Shown: positions 26,495 through 35,804, counted from the stretch's first letter. The stretch is 64,000 nt of DNA from Micromonospora coxensis (GCF_900090295.1 NZ_LT607753.1:372001-436000), one strand, 5' to 3'. The notes: a model not told the origin generated them from the sequence alone. A program made the numbers and translations.

Positions 26495-27487
26495 CTAGTC
26501 GCAGGCCACGCCGTTGAGCCGGGTGCCCTCCACCACCGGCGTCGAGGGCTCACCCGAGGCGATGAAGCCGACCGACACCGACGACCCGGGTGCGAGGAGC
26601 TCGTTCCAGCTCGGTGCGTCGGCGCGGGCCATGTGCCCGCTCTGGCTGACGGAGGCGTTCCACCCGCTGCCGATGGTGGCGCCACCGGGCATGTGCCAGC
26701 CGATCGACCAGGGGCGGAGGCTGGCCTGCCCGTCGTTGCGGACGGTCAGCGTCGCCTGGAACCCACCGGGCCACCGCTGGTCCAGGGTGACGCTCGCGGT
26801 GCAGCCGGCCTCGGGGTCGGGGCCGGGGCCGCTGCCTCCGCCGTCGCCGTCGAAGACGACGTCGGAGCAGTTGAAGAAGGCCTCGGGGCTGTCGGAGCGC
26901 TGCCAGATGGAGTAGATGACGTGCCGGCCGGTCTTGCCGGCGGGCAAGACACCGTCCCATTCGTAGGCGCCGTTGACGATCCTCGGGTTGGTGACCGTCG
27001 AGAAGGGCACGGGCTCCAGGTCCGACCACGCCAGGGGCGTGGTCGGGTCGTAGCCGTCCCGGGTGACGTACAGCTCGAAGGTGCCGGGGTGCGGCGCCCA
27101 GGCCGCGTAGGTGAACCGGTGGTCGGCGCCCGGGGTCAGCTCGGTGGTCGGCCAGTCGGTCCGCGCGGCGTTGTACGCGGCGTACTTCGCGGTGCCCGCG
27201 CCGCAGAGCTGGCCGTCGGGGATGAGCTGCCGGTGCCGGCCGGCGTTGTTGCCGATGAGCACGCCGTACCAGTCGTAGAGCGGCTGGGTGCCGCCCTGGG
27301 CGACGGCGTCGCGGCAGGCGTTGGTCAGCGGGCTCTCCGGCCCTTCCAGGTAGCACGCGTAGGTGCGGGTCGCCGGCGAGGTCATCGCCCCGTGGGCGAG
27401 GGCCGGCTGTGGGGCGGCCACCACCGCGGTGGCCGCCGCGACGAGCGTCGCCACCGCCCCGGCGAGTCCGAGGATTCTGCGTCTCAC
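26495..27487 (-). CDS. Lytic polysaccharide monooxygenase AA10 with C-terminal CBM2
   Basis: A 330-residue secreted copper enzyme that cleaves crystalline cellulose or chitin oxidatively. The signal peptide ends PALA, so mature LPMO begins with His32 (HGAMTSPATRTY), the first copper-brace ligand; the second His is in AAWAPHPGTFELY near residue 133. Residues about 225-330 form a CBM2 (CTASVTLDQRWPGGFQATLT, then SIGWHMPGG). The GTG start at 27487 has AAGGA seven bases upstream and lies 29 bases after the GH5 gene, so both form one operon under the CebR-type box at 29536. Cellulose is the likely substrate. Confidence 0.92.
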   Translation of the reverse strand: MRRRILGLAGAVATLVAAATAVVAAPQPALAHGAMTSPATRTYACYLEGPESPLTNACRDAVAQGGTQPLYDWYGVLIGNNAGRHRQLIPDGQLCGAGTAKYAAYNAARTDWPTTELTPGADHRFTYAAWAPHPGTFELYVTRDGYDPTTPLAWSDLEPVPFSTVTNPRIVNGAYEWDGVLPAGKTGRHVIYSIWQRSDSPEAFFNCSDVVFDGDGGGSGPGPDPEAGCTASVTLDQRWPGGFQATLTVRNDGQASLRPWSIGWHMPGGATIGSGWNASVSQSGHMARADAPSWNELLAPGSSVSVGFIASGEPSTPVVEGTRLNGVACD

Positions 27488-27516
27488 GGTCTGTCCTTCG
27501 CGGTTGAGCGGGCCGG

Positions 27517-29505
27517 TCACGAGGCGGCGCAGGTCAGGTCGGCCGGGGCGGTGCCCGCGCCGGCGCCGGTGAAGCCGAAGGAGGTGGCGGCCTCGGGTGC
27601 CAGCTTGCCGTTGTACGGCTCGTTGCTGACGGTGTTCTTGCCACCGGAGACGGTCCACTTGCCGTTCCAGACCGAGGAGATGCTGGTGCCGCTCGGGTTG
27701 GTCCAGGTGACCTTCCAGCTGTTGACCTCGGCGGTGCCGGTGTTGCGCACCTGGATCTGGCCCTGGAACCCGCCCTGCCACGCGTTGCTCACGGTGTACG
27801 TCGCGGCGCAGCCGCCGTCACCACCGCCACCCGACGGGGTGGTCACGGTACGCCCCGGCGAGACCGCCGAGACGTTGCCCGCCGCGTCGCGGGCCCGCAC
27901 GGTGAACGTGTACGTGGTGTCGCCGGTCAGGTTGCCGACGCGGTGCGTGGTGCCGGAGACGGTGGCGACGACGGTGGCCGGCCCGGTGCCGACGGCGCGC
28001 AGCACCTCGTAGGAGGTGACGCCGACGTTGTCGCTCGACGCCGCCCAGGTGAGGGTGGCCGCGTTGGCGGTGACGTCGGTGGCGACGGGGCGACCCGGGG
28101 CGGTCGGGGCGACGTCGTCGTCCTCGCTGCCGTCGGCGTAGCGCTCGGTGAGGTTGATGCCCGTCGTCGACGCGTTGCCGCCGAGGCGCACCTGGTGGTC
28201 GAGGCTGACGAACTTGCCGTTGTGCTGCCAGAGCACCGGCTTGAGGATCTGGTTGTACTTCGTCTCGTCCCAGGTTCTCCAGTCGTCCAGCAGCAGGCCG
28301 CCGGTGTCCCCGGAGTTGGGGTTGAGGCACCAGAAGGTGTGGTGCAGCTTGTACTCGCCCATCAGGTCGCGCAGCGCCTTGAGCCACTTGTCCTGCCGGG
28401 CGTCCTGACCGAGCCGGCCGCCCCACTCGCCGATGAGCAGCGGCGCGGTCCTCTCCTCGTGCAGGTAGAGCCAGTTGGGCCGCCACACGTCGTTGGTCAG
28501 CGAGGTCTTGTCGAAGTCGCCCTGGAACCACGGCTGCTCGTAGACCAGCGGTCCGTAGTCGTGCGGGGAGTAGACGAGCTGGTCCTGGTTGGCGCCGAGG
28601 TCGACCGGGTGGTCCTTGGCGCCGCGCAGGTTGCCGCCCCACCAGTTGTAGAAGTAGTTGGGGCTGCGGTCGGGGTCGGTGTTCGGCGACTCCCAGGTCT
28701 CACCGGGTCGGGGGTAGACCTCGATGCCTTCACAGAGGATGAGCACCTTGGGGTTGATCGCCAGAATGCGTCGCCCGGCGGTCTGGCAGGCGTGCTTGAA
28801 GTTGTCCTGGTCGGTACTGGAGTCCCACTTGGCGCGCGGGGGGTTGCCCGGGGTGCCGTGGGGTTCGTTCTTGATGTCCATCGCGACGATGGTGTCGTTG
28901 GTCCGGTACCGGGCGGTGACCCATTCCCAGCCCTGGTAGAACTGCTCCGAGGTGATGGTGCCCTTCCACCACACCGGGTAGACGTGGCCGGAGTTGTCGG
29001 CCTCGGCGCTGTGCACGTCGAGCATGACCTTCAGGCCGTACCTCTCGCACAGCTCCAGCCAGTGGTCGAAGATCTGCAGGTTGTTCTTCCCGGCCAGCTC
29101 CGGGTTGGCCGAGAGGTTGACGTTCGGCATCACCGTCTGGCCGGCCTTCCACTCCAGCAGCAGCTGGGTGGAGATCGGCACCCGGACGATGTTGATGCCG
29201 CGCTCGGCCATCTGGCGGGTGATGGTGTCGATGTTGCCGCTCCACAGGCCGTGGAAGACCCGCTCGGTGGCGTTGAAGCCGAACCAGTTGACGCCGGTGA
29301 GCCAGACCTGGTTGCCGGCCTCGTCGACGATCTTGTTGCCTTCGGTGTGCAGCCAGTCGGCGATGGGTGCCGCGGCGTCGGCTGCCAACGCCGGCGACGC
29401 CTGGGGTGAAGCGGCCGTGGCGGCCGTAGCGGTCGCGGAAGCCGACAGACCGACGGCCACACAGGCCGCCAGTGCGACGCCGCGCACCGATTTTCTCAGC
29501 GACAT
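27517..29505 (-). CDS. GH5 endoglucanase with FN3 and CBM2 modules
   Basis: A 662-residue secreted cellulase. Signal peptide about 1-42; GH5 catalytic domain about 50-445 with acid/base Glu214 in MDIKNEPHG and nucleophile Glu360 in LLIGEWGG. A fibronectin type III domain (about 468-552) and a C-terminal CBM2 (about 560-662; AWQGGFQGQIQVRNTG) follow. The enzyme should cut internal beta-1,4-glucan bonds. The ATG has AAGGA seven bases upstream. A CebR-type operator TGGGAGCGCTTCCA lies 31 bases before the start, so repression relieved by cello-oligosaccharides is likely. The LPMO gene follows in the same operon. Confidence 0.93.
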   Translation of the reverse strand: MSLRKSVRGVALAACVAVGLSASATATAATAASPQASPALAADAAAPIADWLHTEGNKIVDEAGNQVWLTGVNWFGFNATERVFHGLWSGNIDTITRQMAERGINIVRVPISTQLLLEWKAGQTVMPNVNLSANPELAGKNNLQIFDHWLELCERYGLKVMLDVHSAEADNSGHVYPVWWKGTITSEQFYQGWEWVTARYRTNDTIVAMDIKNEPHGTPGNPPRAKWDSSTDQDNFKHACQTAGRRILAINPKVLILCEGIEVYPRPGETWESPNTDPDRSPNYFYNWWGGNLRGAKDHPVDLGANQDQLVYSPHDYGPLVYEQPWFQGDFDKTSLTNDVWRPNWLYLHEERTAPLLIGEWGGRLGQDARQDKWLKALRDLMGEYKLHHTFWCLNPNSGDTGGLLLDDWRTWDETKYNQILKPVLWQHNGKFVSLDHQVRLGGNASTTGINLTERYADGSEDDDVAPTAPGRPVATDVTANAATLTWAASSDNVGVTSYEVLRAVGTGPATVVATVSGTTHRVGNLTGDTTYTFTVRARDAAGNVSAVSPGRTVTTPSGGGGDGGCAATYTVSNAWQGGFQGQIQVRNTGTAEVNSWKVTWTNPSGTSISSVWNGKWTVSGGKNTVSNEPYNGKLAPEAATSFGFTGAGAGTAPADLTCAAS

Positions 29506-29535
29506 GCCCTGTCCTTCGATGGTGGTGGAGATCGA

Positions 29536-29549
29536 TGGGAGCGCTTCCA
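29536..29549. promoter_or_regulatory. CebR-type operator upstream of GH5 gene
   Basis: TGGGAGCGCTTCCA, differing at one base from the perfect CebR palindrome TGGGAGCGCTCCCA known from Streptomyces and Thermobifida cellulase genes. The identical 14-mer precedes the GH6 gene at 58063. Confidence 0.8.
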
Positions 29550-29705
29550 GGCGAAGCATAGGCAGGTCCTTGTCACCTGCCGGACATGCCGTCGACTCAT
29601 CGAGTTCTCGATTCGCGTCGACGGCGGAGGCGAGTGGACGTTCCCACCTGCGGTGACGCCGTCCGGGAGCCCCCTGGTCCGCCCTGCGGTCATCGCGCCC
29701 GCCAC

Positions 29706-29719
29706 TGAAACGCTTTTCA
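29706..29719. promoter_or_regulatory. LacI-type operator TGAAACGCTTTTCA
   Basis: Near-palindrome with arms TGAAA/TTTCA and a CG-containing core, typical of LacI-family operators. Related sites lie at 31362 and 34322, around the LacI gene at 31781. Confidence 0.5.
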
Positions 29720-30093
29720 GGCGTCGCCGCAGGTCGCCCTCACATCAGTGCAGACGGGGTGGCCAGTGGCAGGCGGCGGCAGGTTGGCTGGCGCCACACC
29801 GGGCAACGGCATCGACGGCAGCGGTGCCGGGTGGCCGGGCACGCCCCGTTGCTCGACGGCAGACCGACCGCGGATCGGGCGACCGCGGTGGTCCCACCCG
29901 GCCGACGAACCGTGTCCGGCGACCGGGCGCTCGACCACCGCGGGCCTGTCGGACAGCAGCACCTCCGCACCCACCTCCACCGAGGTGATCTGCGGTGGAA
30001 CGCCTCCGCCGCCACACCTCGCCCGGACACCACCACCGGGTGCGCCCGCGCCCTCGGCGTGGACCCGCCCCCTGTTCACCGTAGGAGTCACGA

Positions 30094-31275
30094 ATGGCCC
30101 GTACCCTCCGGCTGCCGACCGCACGGTCGGCGTCGGCCGCGACCGTCGTCGCGGTCCTGCTCGCCGCCGCGACCGCACCCGTGCTGCTCGCCCCACCCGC
30201 CGCCGCCGCGTCGACGACCTCGTGCGCGGCGGCCTATCGGGTCGTCGGCCAATGGTCCGGCGGATTCCAGGCCGAGGTCACCGTCACCAACACCGGGACC
30301 GCTCCCCTCGCGGGCTGGCGGCTGACCTGGTCCTTCTCGAACGGCGAGAAGATCAGCCAGGCGTGGAACGCCACCGTGGCCCAGGACGGGTCGACGGTGA
30401 CCGCGACCAACGCCACCTTCAACGCGAATCTGGCGCCGGCGACGGCGACCACCCTCGGCCTCCTGGGCACCGCCGCGCAGAACGTCCAGCCGGTGACGCT
30501 CACCTGCACCGACCCCGCCGGCGCCCCGAGCACCCCCACACCGTCACCGTCCGACCCGTCCACGCCGCCGGACGGTCCCCCGGACGCCGACTGCGACCAC
30601 GCGAGTTTCTGCGACGGGTTCGAGACGCAGGAGGGCAGCACGCCGGGCGGCGCCTGGACCGTGAGCCGGCCGCATTGCCAGGGATCCGGCACGGCCACGG
30701 TCGACTCCACGATCGCCCACTCCGGCTCCAGGTCGGTCCGGGTGGACGGCCGTGCCGGCTACTGCAACCACGTGTTCGTCCGACCGGTGGCCGACCTCAC
30801 CACGGTGGGCAGCGTCTGGCACGTCCGCTTCTGGGTCCGCCACAGCACCCCGCTGCCCGGCGGCCACGTGACCCTCGCCGCGTTGCGGGACGACGCCGAC
30901 GGCGGCCGGGACCTGCGCCTCGGCGGGCAGACCGGCGCGCTGCAGTGGAACCGCGAATCGGACGACGCCACCGTACCCGTGCAGAGCCCGGCGGGGGTCG
31001 CGCAGAGCACGCCCCTGCGGACCGGGGTGTGGAACTGCGTCTCGTTCACCGTGGACGGCACGTCCGGGACGATGTCCACCAGCGTGAATGGCGCCGTGGT
31101 CCCGGGCCTGGTCGTCGACGGGACGCCGACCGCCGAGGTCGATCAGCAGTGGAGCGTACGCGACTGGCGTCCCGCGCTCGCCGACGTGCGGTTCGGCTGG
31201 GAGAGCTACGGCGGCGGTGACGACACCCTGTGGTTCGACGACGTCACCGTCTCGGCGCACCCACTGGGGTGTTGA
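30094..31275 (+). CDS. Secreted CBM2 protein with C-terminal jelly-roll domain (Cip1-like)
   Basis: A 393-residue exported protein: signal peptide about 1-40, an N-terminal CBM2 (about 45-138; AYRVVGQWSGGFQAEVTVTN), a Pro/Ser/Thr linker, and a C-terminal jelly-roll domain (about 170-393) beginning CDHASFCDGFETQEG and containing HSGSRSVRVDGRAGYCNHVF. That domain resembles the cellulose-induced Cip1 protein of fungi and bacterial homologues that may be lyases; this assignment is tentative. ATG has AGGAG nine bases upstream. A LacI-type operator lies about 380 bases upstream and a terminator follows. Confidence 0.7.
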   Translation: MARTLRLPTARSASAATVVAVLLAAATAPVLLAPPAAAASTTSCAAAYRVVGQWSGGFQAEVTVTNTGTAPLAGWRLTWSFSNGEKISQAWNATVAQDGSTVTATNATFNANLAPATATTLGLLGTAAQNVQPVTLTCTDPAGAPSTPTPSPSDPSTPPDGPPDADCDHASFCDGFETQEGSTPGGAWTVSRPHCQGSGTATVDSTIAHSGSRSVRVDGRAGYCNHVFVRPVADLTTVGSVWHVRFWVRHSTPLPGGHVTLAALRDDADGGRDLRLGGQTGALQWNRESDDATVPVQSPAGVAQSTPLRTGVWNCVSFTVDGTSGTMSTSVNGAVVPGLVVDGTPTAEVDQQWSVRDWRPALADVRFGWESYGGGDDTLWFDDVTVSAHPLGC

Positions 31276-31291
31276 CGACCGGCACCGTCCG

Positions 31292-31326
31292 GGCGGTGCG
31301 GCCCATCCGGGTCGGGCCGCACCGCC
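31292..31326 (+). terminator. Terminator after CBM2/Cip1-like gene
   Basis: A 13-bp perfect stem (GGCGGTGCGGCCC and GGGCCGCACCGCC) with a 9-base loop, 16 bases after the stop. Confidence 0.65.
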
Positions 31327-31361
31327 GGGCGGCGTCGGGAAGCTGTGCACGCCGAGCCGCC

Positions 31362-31375
31362 TGAAATGCCTTTCA
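31362..31375. promoter_or_regulatory. LacI-type operator TGAAATGCCTTTCA
   Basis: Pseudo-palindrome with flanking C/G extension (CTGAAA...TTTCAG), about 400 bases before the LacI-family gene; candidate autoregulatory site. Confidence 0.5.
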
Positions 31376-31780
31376 GGAGTGGCTCTCCGGGTAGCGGCGT
31401 CCTCCCGCCGACGCCCGAGGTTCGCGCGGATCGGGCCGGCACCGCCGGCCATGCCGGAGGGTCGATGCGTGGGTGGACGTGACCCGGGCGGACAGCGCCC
31501 CCGGATGCCGATGGATCGGTGACCGCCCGGACGTGACGGTCCCGCACCGGCCGTCACGGCGTGGGGATCCACGGCGCCATCGCCCTTGCCAGGTCGCCGC
31601 GCTCGTGCCACGCTTCCGTCATTCCGGCGGTGTCGGGTCGTGCCACACCCCGTCGGGAGCAGAGTCCCCGCGACGAGGGCCGCTTCCCGCTACATCGGCC
31701 GGGCTCGTCGCGCTGCGGACGTGCCCGCCTGTCGCCCAGGGCAGCGGTCGACCGCTCGGTACCTGACCTCGAGCCGGAGC

Positions 31781-32779
31781 ATGATGCGCACGCAGCCGAC
31801 CGTTCAACAGATCGCCGCGGCGGCCAATGTGTCGCCGGCTACCGTGTCCCGGGTGCTCACCGGCTCGGTCCGGGTGACAACCGGCGCACGGCAGCGTGTG
31901 TATGCGGCGATGAACCAGTTGGGATACGTACGGCGCAGTGTCCGGAAGCCGGAGCGGAACCCGCCGGTGGTGGCCCTGGTGGTGTGCGAGCCGATGGCCC
32001 GCGTGTTCGCCGACCCGTTCTTCGCGCGGTTGGCCACCGGGGCCGAGACCGAACTGGCGGTGCACGGATCACCCATGCCCATCCTCACGGTGACCCGCGA
32101 CAACCTGCCGGCGATCGAGCGCTACCTGCTCACCGACGGCGCCGACGGCGTCCTCCTGGTCGGCGGGTACGGCCACCAGCAGGTGGGGCGGGCGGTGGCC
32201 GCCTCCGGTGTGCCGGTGCGCGCCGTCGGTCGGCCGGCCGATCTCGCCGATGTCCCCTATGTGGACGTGGACAACCGAGGTGGCGCGCGCACGGCGGTGC
32301 GTCACCTGCTGCGTTCCGGACGGCGTACCGTCGCCATGATCGCAGGGCCGCGTGACATGCCGGCCGCCGCGGATCGCCTCGCGGGATATCGTGAGGCGAT
32401 GGCGGAGGCCGGCGCGGAACCGGCCGCCATCGCGTACGGTGACTTCACTCAGGCCTCGGGCACGCACGCCATGCAATGGTTGATCGGCCGGGTACCGACA
32501 GTCGACGCGGTCTTCGTCGCGTCGGATGCGATGGCGGTCGGGGCGCTGCACGCGCTCCGACGAGCCGGTCGCGCCGTGCCCGACGCTGTAGCAGTGGTCG
32601 GCTTCGACGACGCGCCCATGGCCGCGCTGGTCCAGCCGGCTCTGACCACCGTCCGCCAACCGGTCGAGCAGTTGGGCAGGATCGCCTGCCGGTTGCTGCT
32701 GGCCGACGTCACCGAGGAACGACCCACCAGTGGCACCGTCATCCTTCCCACCGAACTCGTCCGTCGCCGGTCCGCCTGA
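31781..32779 (+). CDS. LacI family transcriptional regulator
   Basis: A 332-residue sugar-responsive repressor. The N-terminal HTH is VQQIAAAANVSPATVSRVLT with the hinge at GARQRVYAAMNQLGYVRR; the periplasmic-binding-protein-like effector domain follows (about 65-332; GVLLVGGYG, VVGFDDAPMAALVQPALTTV). ATG at 31781 or 31784 are both possible; a CGGAG site favours the second. Candidate operators of the TGAAA-TTTCA type flank the gene (29706, 31362, 34322), suggesting it controls the Cip1-like gene, itself and perhaps the subtilase. Its end overlaps the kinase gene by 50 bases. Confidence 0.9.
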   Translation: MMRTQPTVQQIAAAANVSPATVSRVLTGSVRVTTGARQRVYAAMNQLGYVRRSVRKPERNPPVVALVVCEPMARVFADPFFARLATGAETELAVHGSPMPILTVTRDNLPAIERYLLTDGADGVLLVGGYGHQQVGRAVAASGVPVRAVGRPADLADVPYVDVDNRGGARTAVRHLLRSGRRTVAMIAGPRDMPAAADRLAGYREAMAEAGAEPAAIAYGDFTQASGTHAMQWLIGRVPTVDAVFVASDAMAVGALHALRRAGRAVPDAVAVVGFDDAPMAALVQPALTTVRQPVEQLGRIACRLLLADVTEERPTSGTVILPTELVRRRSA

Positions 32780-34250
32780 CCGGCACGGGCCCGCTCGCTG
32801 GCCCGCCCCCGGTGAGACGCTCGGCGGTCGCTACCGGTTGTTGGAACGTATCGGCGCCGGCGGCATGTCGGTGATCTGGCGGGCGGTCGATCTGGATCTG
32901 GACCGCTTCGTCGCGATCAAACTGCCGGGACCGGAGCGGGGGGTACCGGTGGACCGGGACGCGCTCGCCCGCAACGAGGCACGGACCGTGGCGGCGGTGT
33001 CGCATCCCGACGCGGTCGTCGTGCACGACGTGGGCCAGGCGAGCGCGCCCGACGGCACGACGGTGACCTACCTCGTCCTGCAGATGGTGACCGGTGAGTC
33101 CCTGCTCGACGTCCTGGCCGCCGGCCCGATCGGCTGGCACCGGGCGGCGGGTGTCGCCGCCCGACTGGCCACGGTGCTGGCCGCCGTCCACGCGCAGGGC
33201 GTCGTACATCGGGACGTCACCCCGGACAACGTGATGGTGGACGACGACAACGTCAAGCTGCTCGACTTCGGGATCGCTGCCCGGATCGGGGAGCGCCCGG
33301 CGCGGAGCTGGACGTTCGGTACGCCTCCGTACCTCGCACCCGAGCGGCTCGCCGACGCTGCCGCCGATCCGGCGGCTGACATCTACTCCCTGGGCGCCCT
33401 GCTCGTCGAGATGCTCACCGGGCAGCCGCCGGACGGTCCGGTCAGGCTGCCCGCGGACGTCCCTGCGGAGTTGGCGCAGCTGTGCCGGCGGTGCCTGGAA
33501 ACGGAGCCGACCCGACGCCCCTCGGCCGCCGAGGTGGCTGCCGACCTGACCGCCTTGGCCCGCCCGGCCCTCTCCCCTCCCCCGCCGTCCGAGAGGGTCC
33601 TGCGGGTCACCGCGCCGATCGAGGTGGCGGTGACAGCTGCGCCGGAGCGGGCCGGCATCGACGACCGGCGAAGGAGAGCGTTCCCGATCGCCGTGGCGGC
33701 GATGCTGGTCGTGACGGCCCTGGCGGTGACCACGGTCGCCCTCCTGCTCACCCGGCCGCCGGCGCCCCGGCATGCGGCAACCCTGCCCGCACCGGCGGTG
33801 TCCCCACCGCCGCTGTCCCCACCGTCACGCATCGCCCCCACGACCGGGTCGCCACGGACGGCCGAGCCGAACCGGCGGACGCGCACGAGGAGCGCGAGTG
33901 CTCCACCGACCGCCGCGGCGGCCACACCGAGGGCCAGCACACCCGCCGCCTCGCCCGCCCTCTCCCTCACCCGCGCGGCCGACGAGCTACATGGCCTGCT
34001 CCGCCGCGGCGTCGCCGACGGCACCGTCACGGCAGGGGCGGCGCAGAAGATCGGCGCACAGGTGGACAACGTGGTGAACAACCGGGGCGCCCGGCCCGAG
34101 AATCTGGCCCAGCTGATCTCCGACCTGCGCCGCAGCGTCGCCGACGAGATCCGGGACGGTGGTGTGTCGCCAGCTGCGGCCACCGCGCTGGATGCCGCCG
34201 TCGAGCGGGTTGCCAGGGCGGTGGACGGCCTCGCCACGGCGCCGGGCTGA
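32730..34250 (+). CDS. Membrane Ser/Thr protein kinase
   Basis: A 506-residue kinase of the actinobacterial Pkn type. Kinase domain about 33-275: GAGGMSVIWRAVD glycine loop, FVAIKLPG with the ATP-binding Lys, HRDVTPDN catalytic loop and LLDFGIAAR. The usual Lys of HRDxKxxN is replaced by Thr, a variant found in some actinobacterial kinases that may reduce activity. One membrane helix (about 310-334) is followed by a Pro/Thr/Ser linker and an extracellular helical domain (about 410-500) resembling FIVAR-type repeats. The GTG start lies inside the end of the LacI gene, implying cotranscription. Confidence 0.8.
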   Translation: MAPSSFPPNSSVAGPPDRHGPARWPAPGETLGGRYRLLERIGAGGMSVIWRAVDLDLDRFVAIKLPGPERGVPVDRDALARNEARTVAAVSHPDAVVVHDVGQASAPDGTTVTYLVLQMVTGESLLDVLAAGPIGWHRAAGVAARLATVLAAVHAQGVVHRDVTPDNVMVDDDNVKLLDFGIAARIGERPARSWTFGTPPYLAPERLADAAADPAADIYSLGALLVEMLTGQPPDGPVRLPADVPAELAQLCRRCLETEPTRRPSAAEVAADLTALARPALSPPPPSERVLRVTAPIEVAVTAAPERAGIDDRRRRAFPIAVAAMLVVTALAVTTVALLLTRPPAPRHAATLPAPAVSPPPLSPPSRIAPTTGSPRTAEPNRRTRTRSASAPPTAAAATPRASTPAASPALSLTRAADELHGLLRRGVADGTVTAGAAQKIGAQVDNVVNNRGARPENLAQLISDLRRSVADEIRDGGVSPAAATALDAAVERVARAVDGLATAPG

Positions 34251-34568
34251 CGCCGACGAACGCCGACCCTGTCCGCGGCATCTCCCTGTCGTGGCAACGA
34301 CCCGGTCCAGCCGCAGCCCGATGAAACCGTTTCATCGATGCCGCCGATCCGGTTGCCGCCGAAGGGGTGGACGACGCCCCCGCACATGAATTGTCTGCGC
34401 TGCTCATTCGACGTGTGAGGGCGGCGGTCACCGGCGTGGAGCGGTACCCGGCATCGAGCCGACTGATTGAGGCAGGCCGATATAGCTGGAAGCCTCCTCC
34501 TGACCGCGGGAACCCTGCTGCGGCTCACGGCCGCTGGAGGGCCACCATCACAGGAAGGACCTCGGATC
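34251..34568. other. 318-bp intergenic region before subtilase gene
   Basis: Contains a LacI-type palindrome at 34321-34335 and the ribosome-binding site of the subtilase gene (AGGAAGG just before 34569). No gene seen. Confidence 0.5.
34321..34335. promoter_or_regulatory. LacI-type operator ATGAAACCGTTTCAT
   Basis: Perfect 7-bp inverted repeat around a central C, the most symmetric of the TGAAA-TTTCA elements; about 235 bases before the subtilase gene and 70 bases after the kinase stop. Confidence 0.55.
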
Positions 34569-35804
34569 ATGAGCCAACCCTTCGCCCGACGGCTGAGAGC
34601 GGCTGCTGCCGGCCTTCTCACCGTCACCATGGTCACCGCTGCCGCCGGCAGTCCGGCGACCGCCGCGCCAGCACCCGGCCAGATCCGGTACGCCGGAGGG
34701 ACCACCGCCGTACCGGACAGCTACATCGTGGTGCTGAAGGACCGCGCCGTCGCCCACCGCGCGGACGCCCGCACGGCGGCGACGCGCGCCGCGAGCGGCC
34801 TGGCGTCGCGGTACGGGGCCACGGCCGTCGGACACGTCTACAGCGCCGCGATCGTCGGCTTCGAGGCACGGCTGTCGCATCGGGCCGCCCGGCAGCTCGC
34901 GGCAGACCCCACGGTCGCATACGTCGAGCAGAACCATGTCGTCACCGCGTCCGACGTGCAGGTCGACCCGCACTGGAACCTCGACCGCATCGACCAACGG
35001 GCCGCCGCCCCGCTCGACGCTCGTTACCACTACACCAGTTCGGGCCAGGGCGTCACCGCGTACATCCTCGACACCGGAATCCGGAAGACCCACGTGGAGT
35101 TCGAGGGCCGTGCCGTCGACGGCTTCGACGCCATCGACGGATCACTGCCGGCCGACGACTGCGAAGGTCACGGCACGCACGTCGCCGGCACCGTCGGCGG
35201 CAGGACGTACGGCGTGGCCAAGAAGGTGCGCCTGGTGAGCGTGCGCGTCCTCGACTGCCGGGGTCGAGCCACCATCGACCAGGTCATCGCCGGCATCGAC
35301 TGGGTGACCGCCGACCACCGGGCCGGCGAGCCGGCCGTGGCGAACATGAGCCTCGGCGGCTCCCGCAGCGACGCCCAGAACGACGCCGTGACCAACTCCA
35401 TCGCCGACGGGGTGAGCTACGCGATCGCGGCCGGCAATTCCGCTGTCGACGCGTGTCAGATATCGCCGGCCTCCACCCCGGAGGCGATCACCGTCGGCGC
35501 CACCTGGCAGGACGACAGCCGTACCTGGTTCTCGAACGTCGGTCCGTGTCTGGACATCTTCGCCCCCGGGGTCGCCGTCAAGTCGGCCTACACGGGCGGC
35601 GACACCTGGACCCGGGTCATGGTCGGTACCTCGCAGGCCGCTCCGCACGTCGCCGGCACCGCTGCCCGGGTGCTCAGCGCACATCCCTCCTGGACGCCGG
35701 CACAGGTGCACGCGTACCTGATGGCCAATGCCACGGCCGGCACCATCCCCGACCCCGGACCCGGCTCACCGAACCGGGTCCTGTACGCACCGCCCGCGCT
35801 GTGA
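34569..35804 (+). CDS. Secreted subtilisin-like serine protease (S8, proteinase K type)
   Basis: A 411-residue exported protease. Signal peptide about 1-33, an inhibitor I9 propeptide (about 48-130; DSYIVVLKDRAVAHRA and AYVEQNHVV), then the S8 catalytic domain with the triad Asp in YILDTGIRKTH, His in CEGHGTHVAGTVGG and Ser in VGTSQAAPHVAGTAA. The oxyanion Asn lies in IAAGNSAVDACQ. Domain layout equals extracellular proteinase K-type enzymes of Streptomyces. The ATG has an AGGAAGG site. It shares the neighbourhood of the LacI gene and follows a TGAAAC-GTTTCA operator. Confidence 0.92.
   Translation: MSQPFARRLRAAAAGLLTVTMVTAAAGSPATAAPAPGQIRYAGGTTAVPDSYIVVLKDRAVAHRADARTAATRAASGLASRYGATAVGHVYSAAIVGFEARLSHRAARQLAADPTVAYVEQNHVVTASDVQVDPHWNLDRIDQRAAAPLDARYHYTSSGQGVTAYILDTGIRKTHVEFEGRAVDGFDAIDGSLPADDCEGHGTHVAGTVGGRTYGVAKKVRLVSVRVLDCRGRATIDQVIAGIDWVTADHRAGEPAVANMSLGGSRSDAQNDAVTNSIADGVSYAIAAGNSAVDACQISPASTPEAITVGATWQDDSRTWFSNVGPCLDIFAPGVAVKSAYTGGDTWTRVMVGTSQAAPHVAGTAARVLSAHPSWTPAQVHAYLMANATAGTIPDPGPGSPNRVLYAPPAL

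Larger units (their letters stand above)
29506..30093. other. 588-bp intergenic region between GH5 and CBM2/Cip1-like genes
   Basis: Divergent regulatory region. It holds the CebR box (29536-29549) and a LacI-type operator (29706-29719). No supported gene was seen in it; open frames on both strands have no recognisable protein. Confidence 0.5.
31276..31780. other. 505-bp intergenic region before lacI-type gene
   Basis: Holds the terminator at 31292-31326 and a LacI-type operator at 31362-31375. The remainder contains no supported gene. The regulator's frame stays open upstream of 31781, but that part lacks any LacI similarity. Confidence 0.5.

Noticed and set aside
33760..33960. Pro/Thr/Ala-rich repeats in the kinase and similar linkers in cellulases as possible DNA repeats
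   Set aside because: They encode low-complexity protein linkers and show no regular DNA period or spacers; no CRISPR array is present.
34322..34349. GAAACC at 34323 as another GAAACC-N17 promoter
   Set aside because: The sequence 17 bases later is GATCC, not GTGTC-like; the GAAACC belongs to a LacI-type palindrome.
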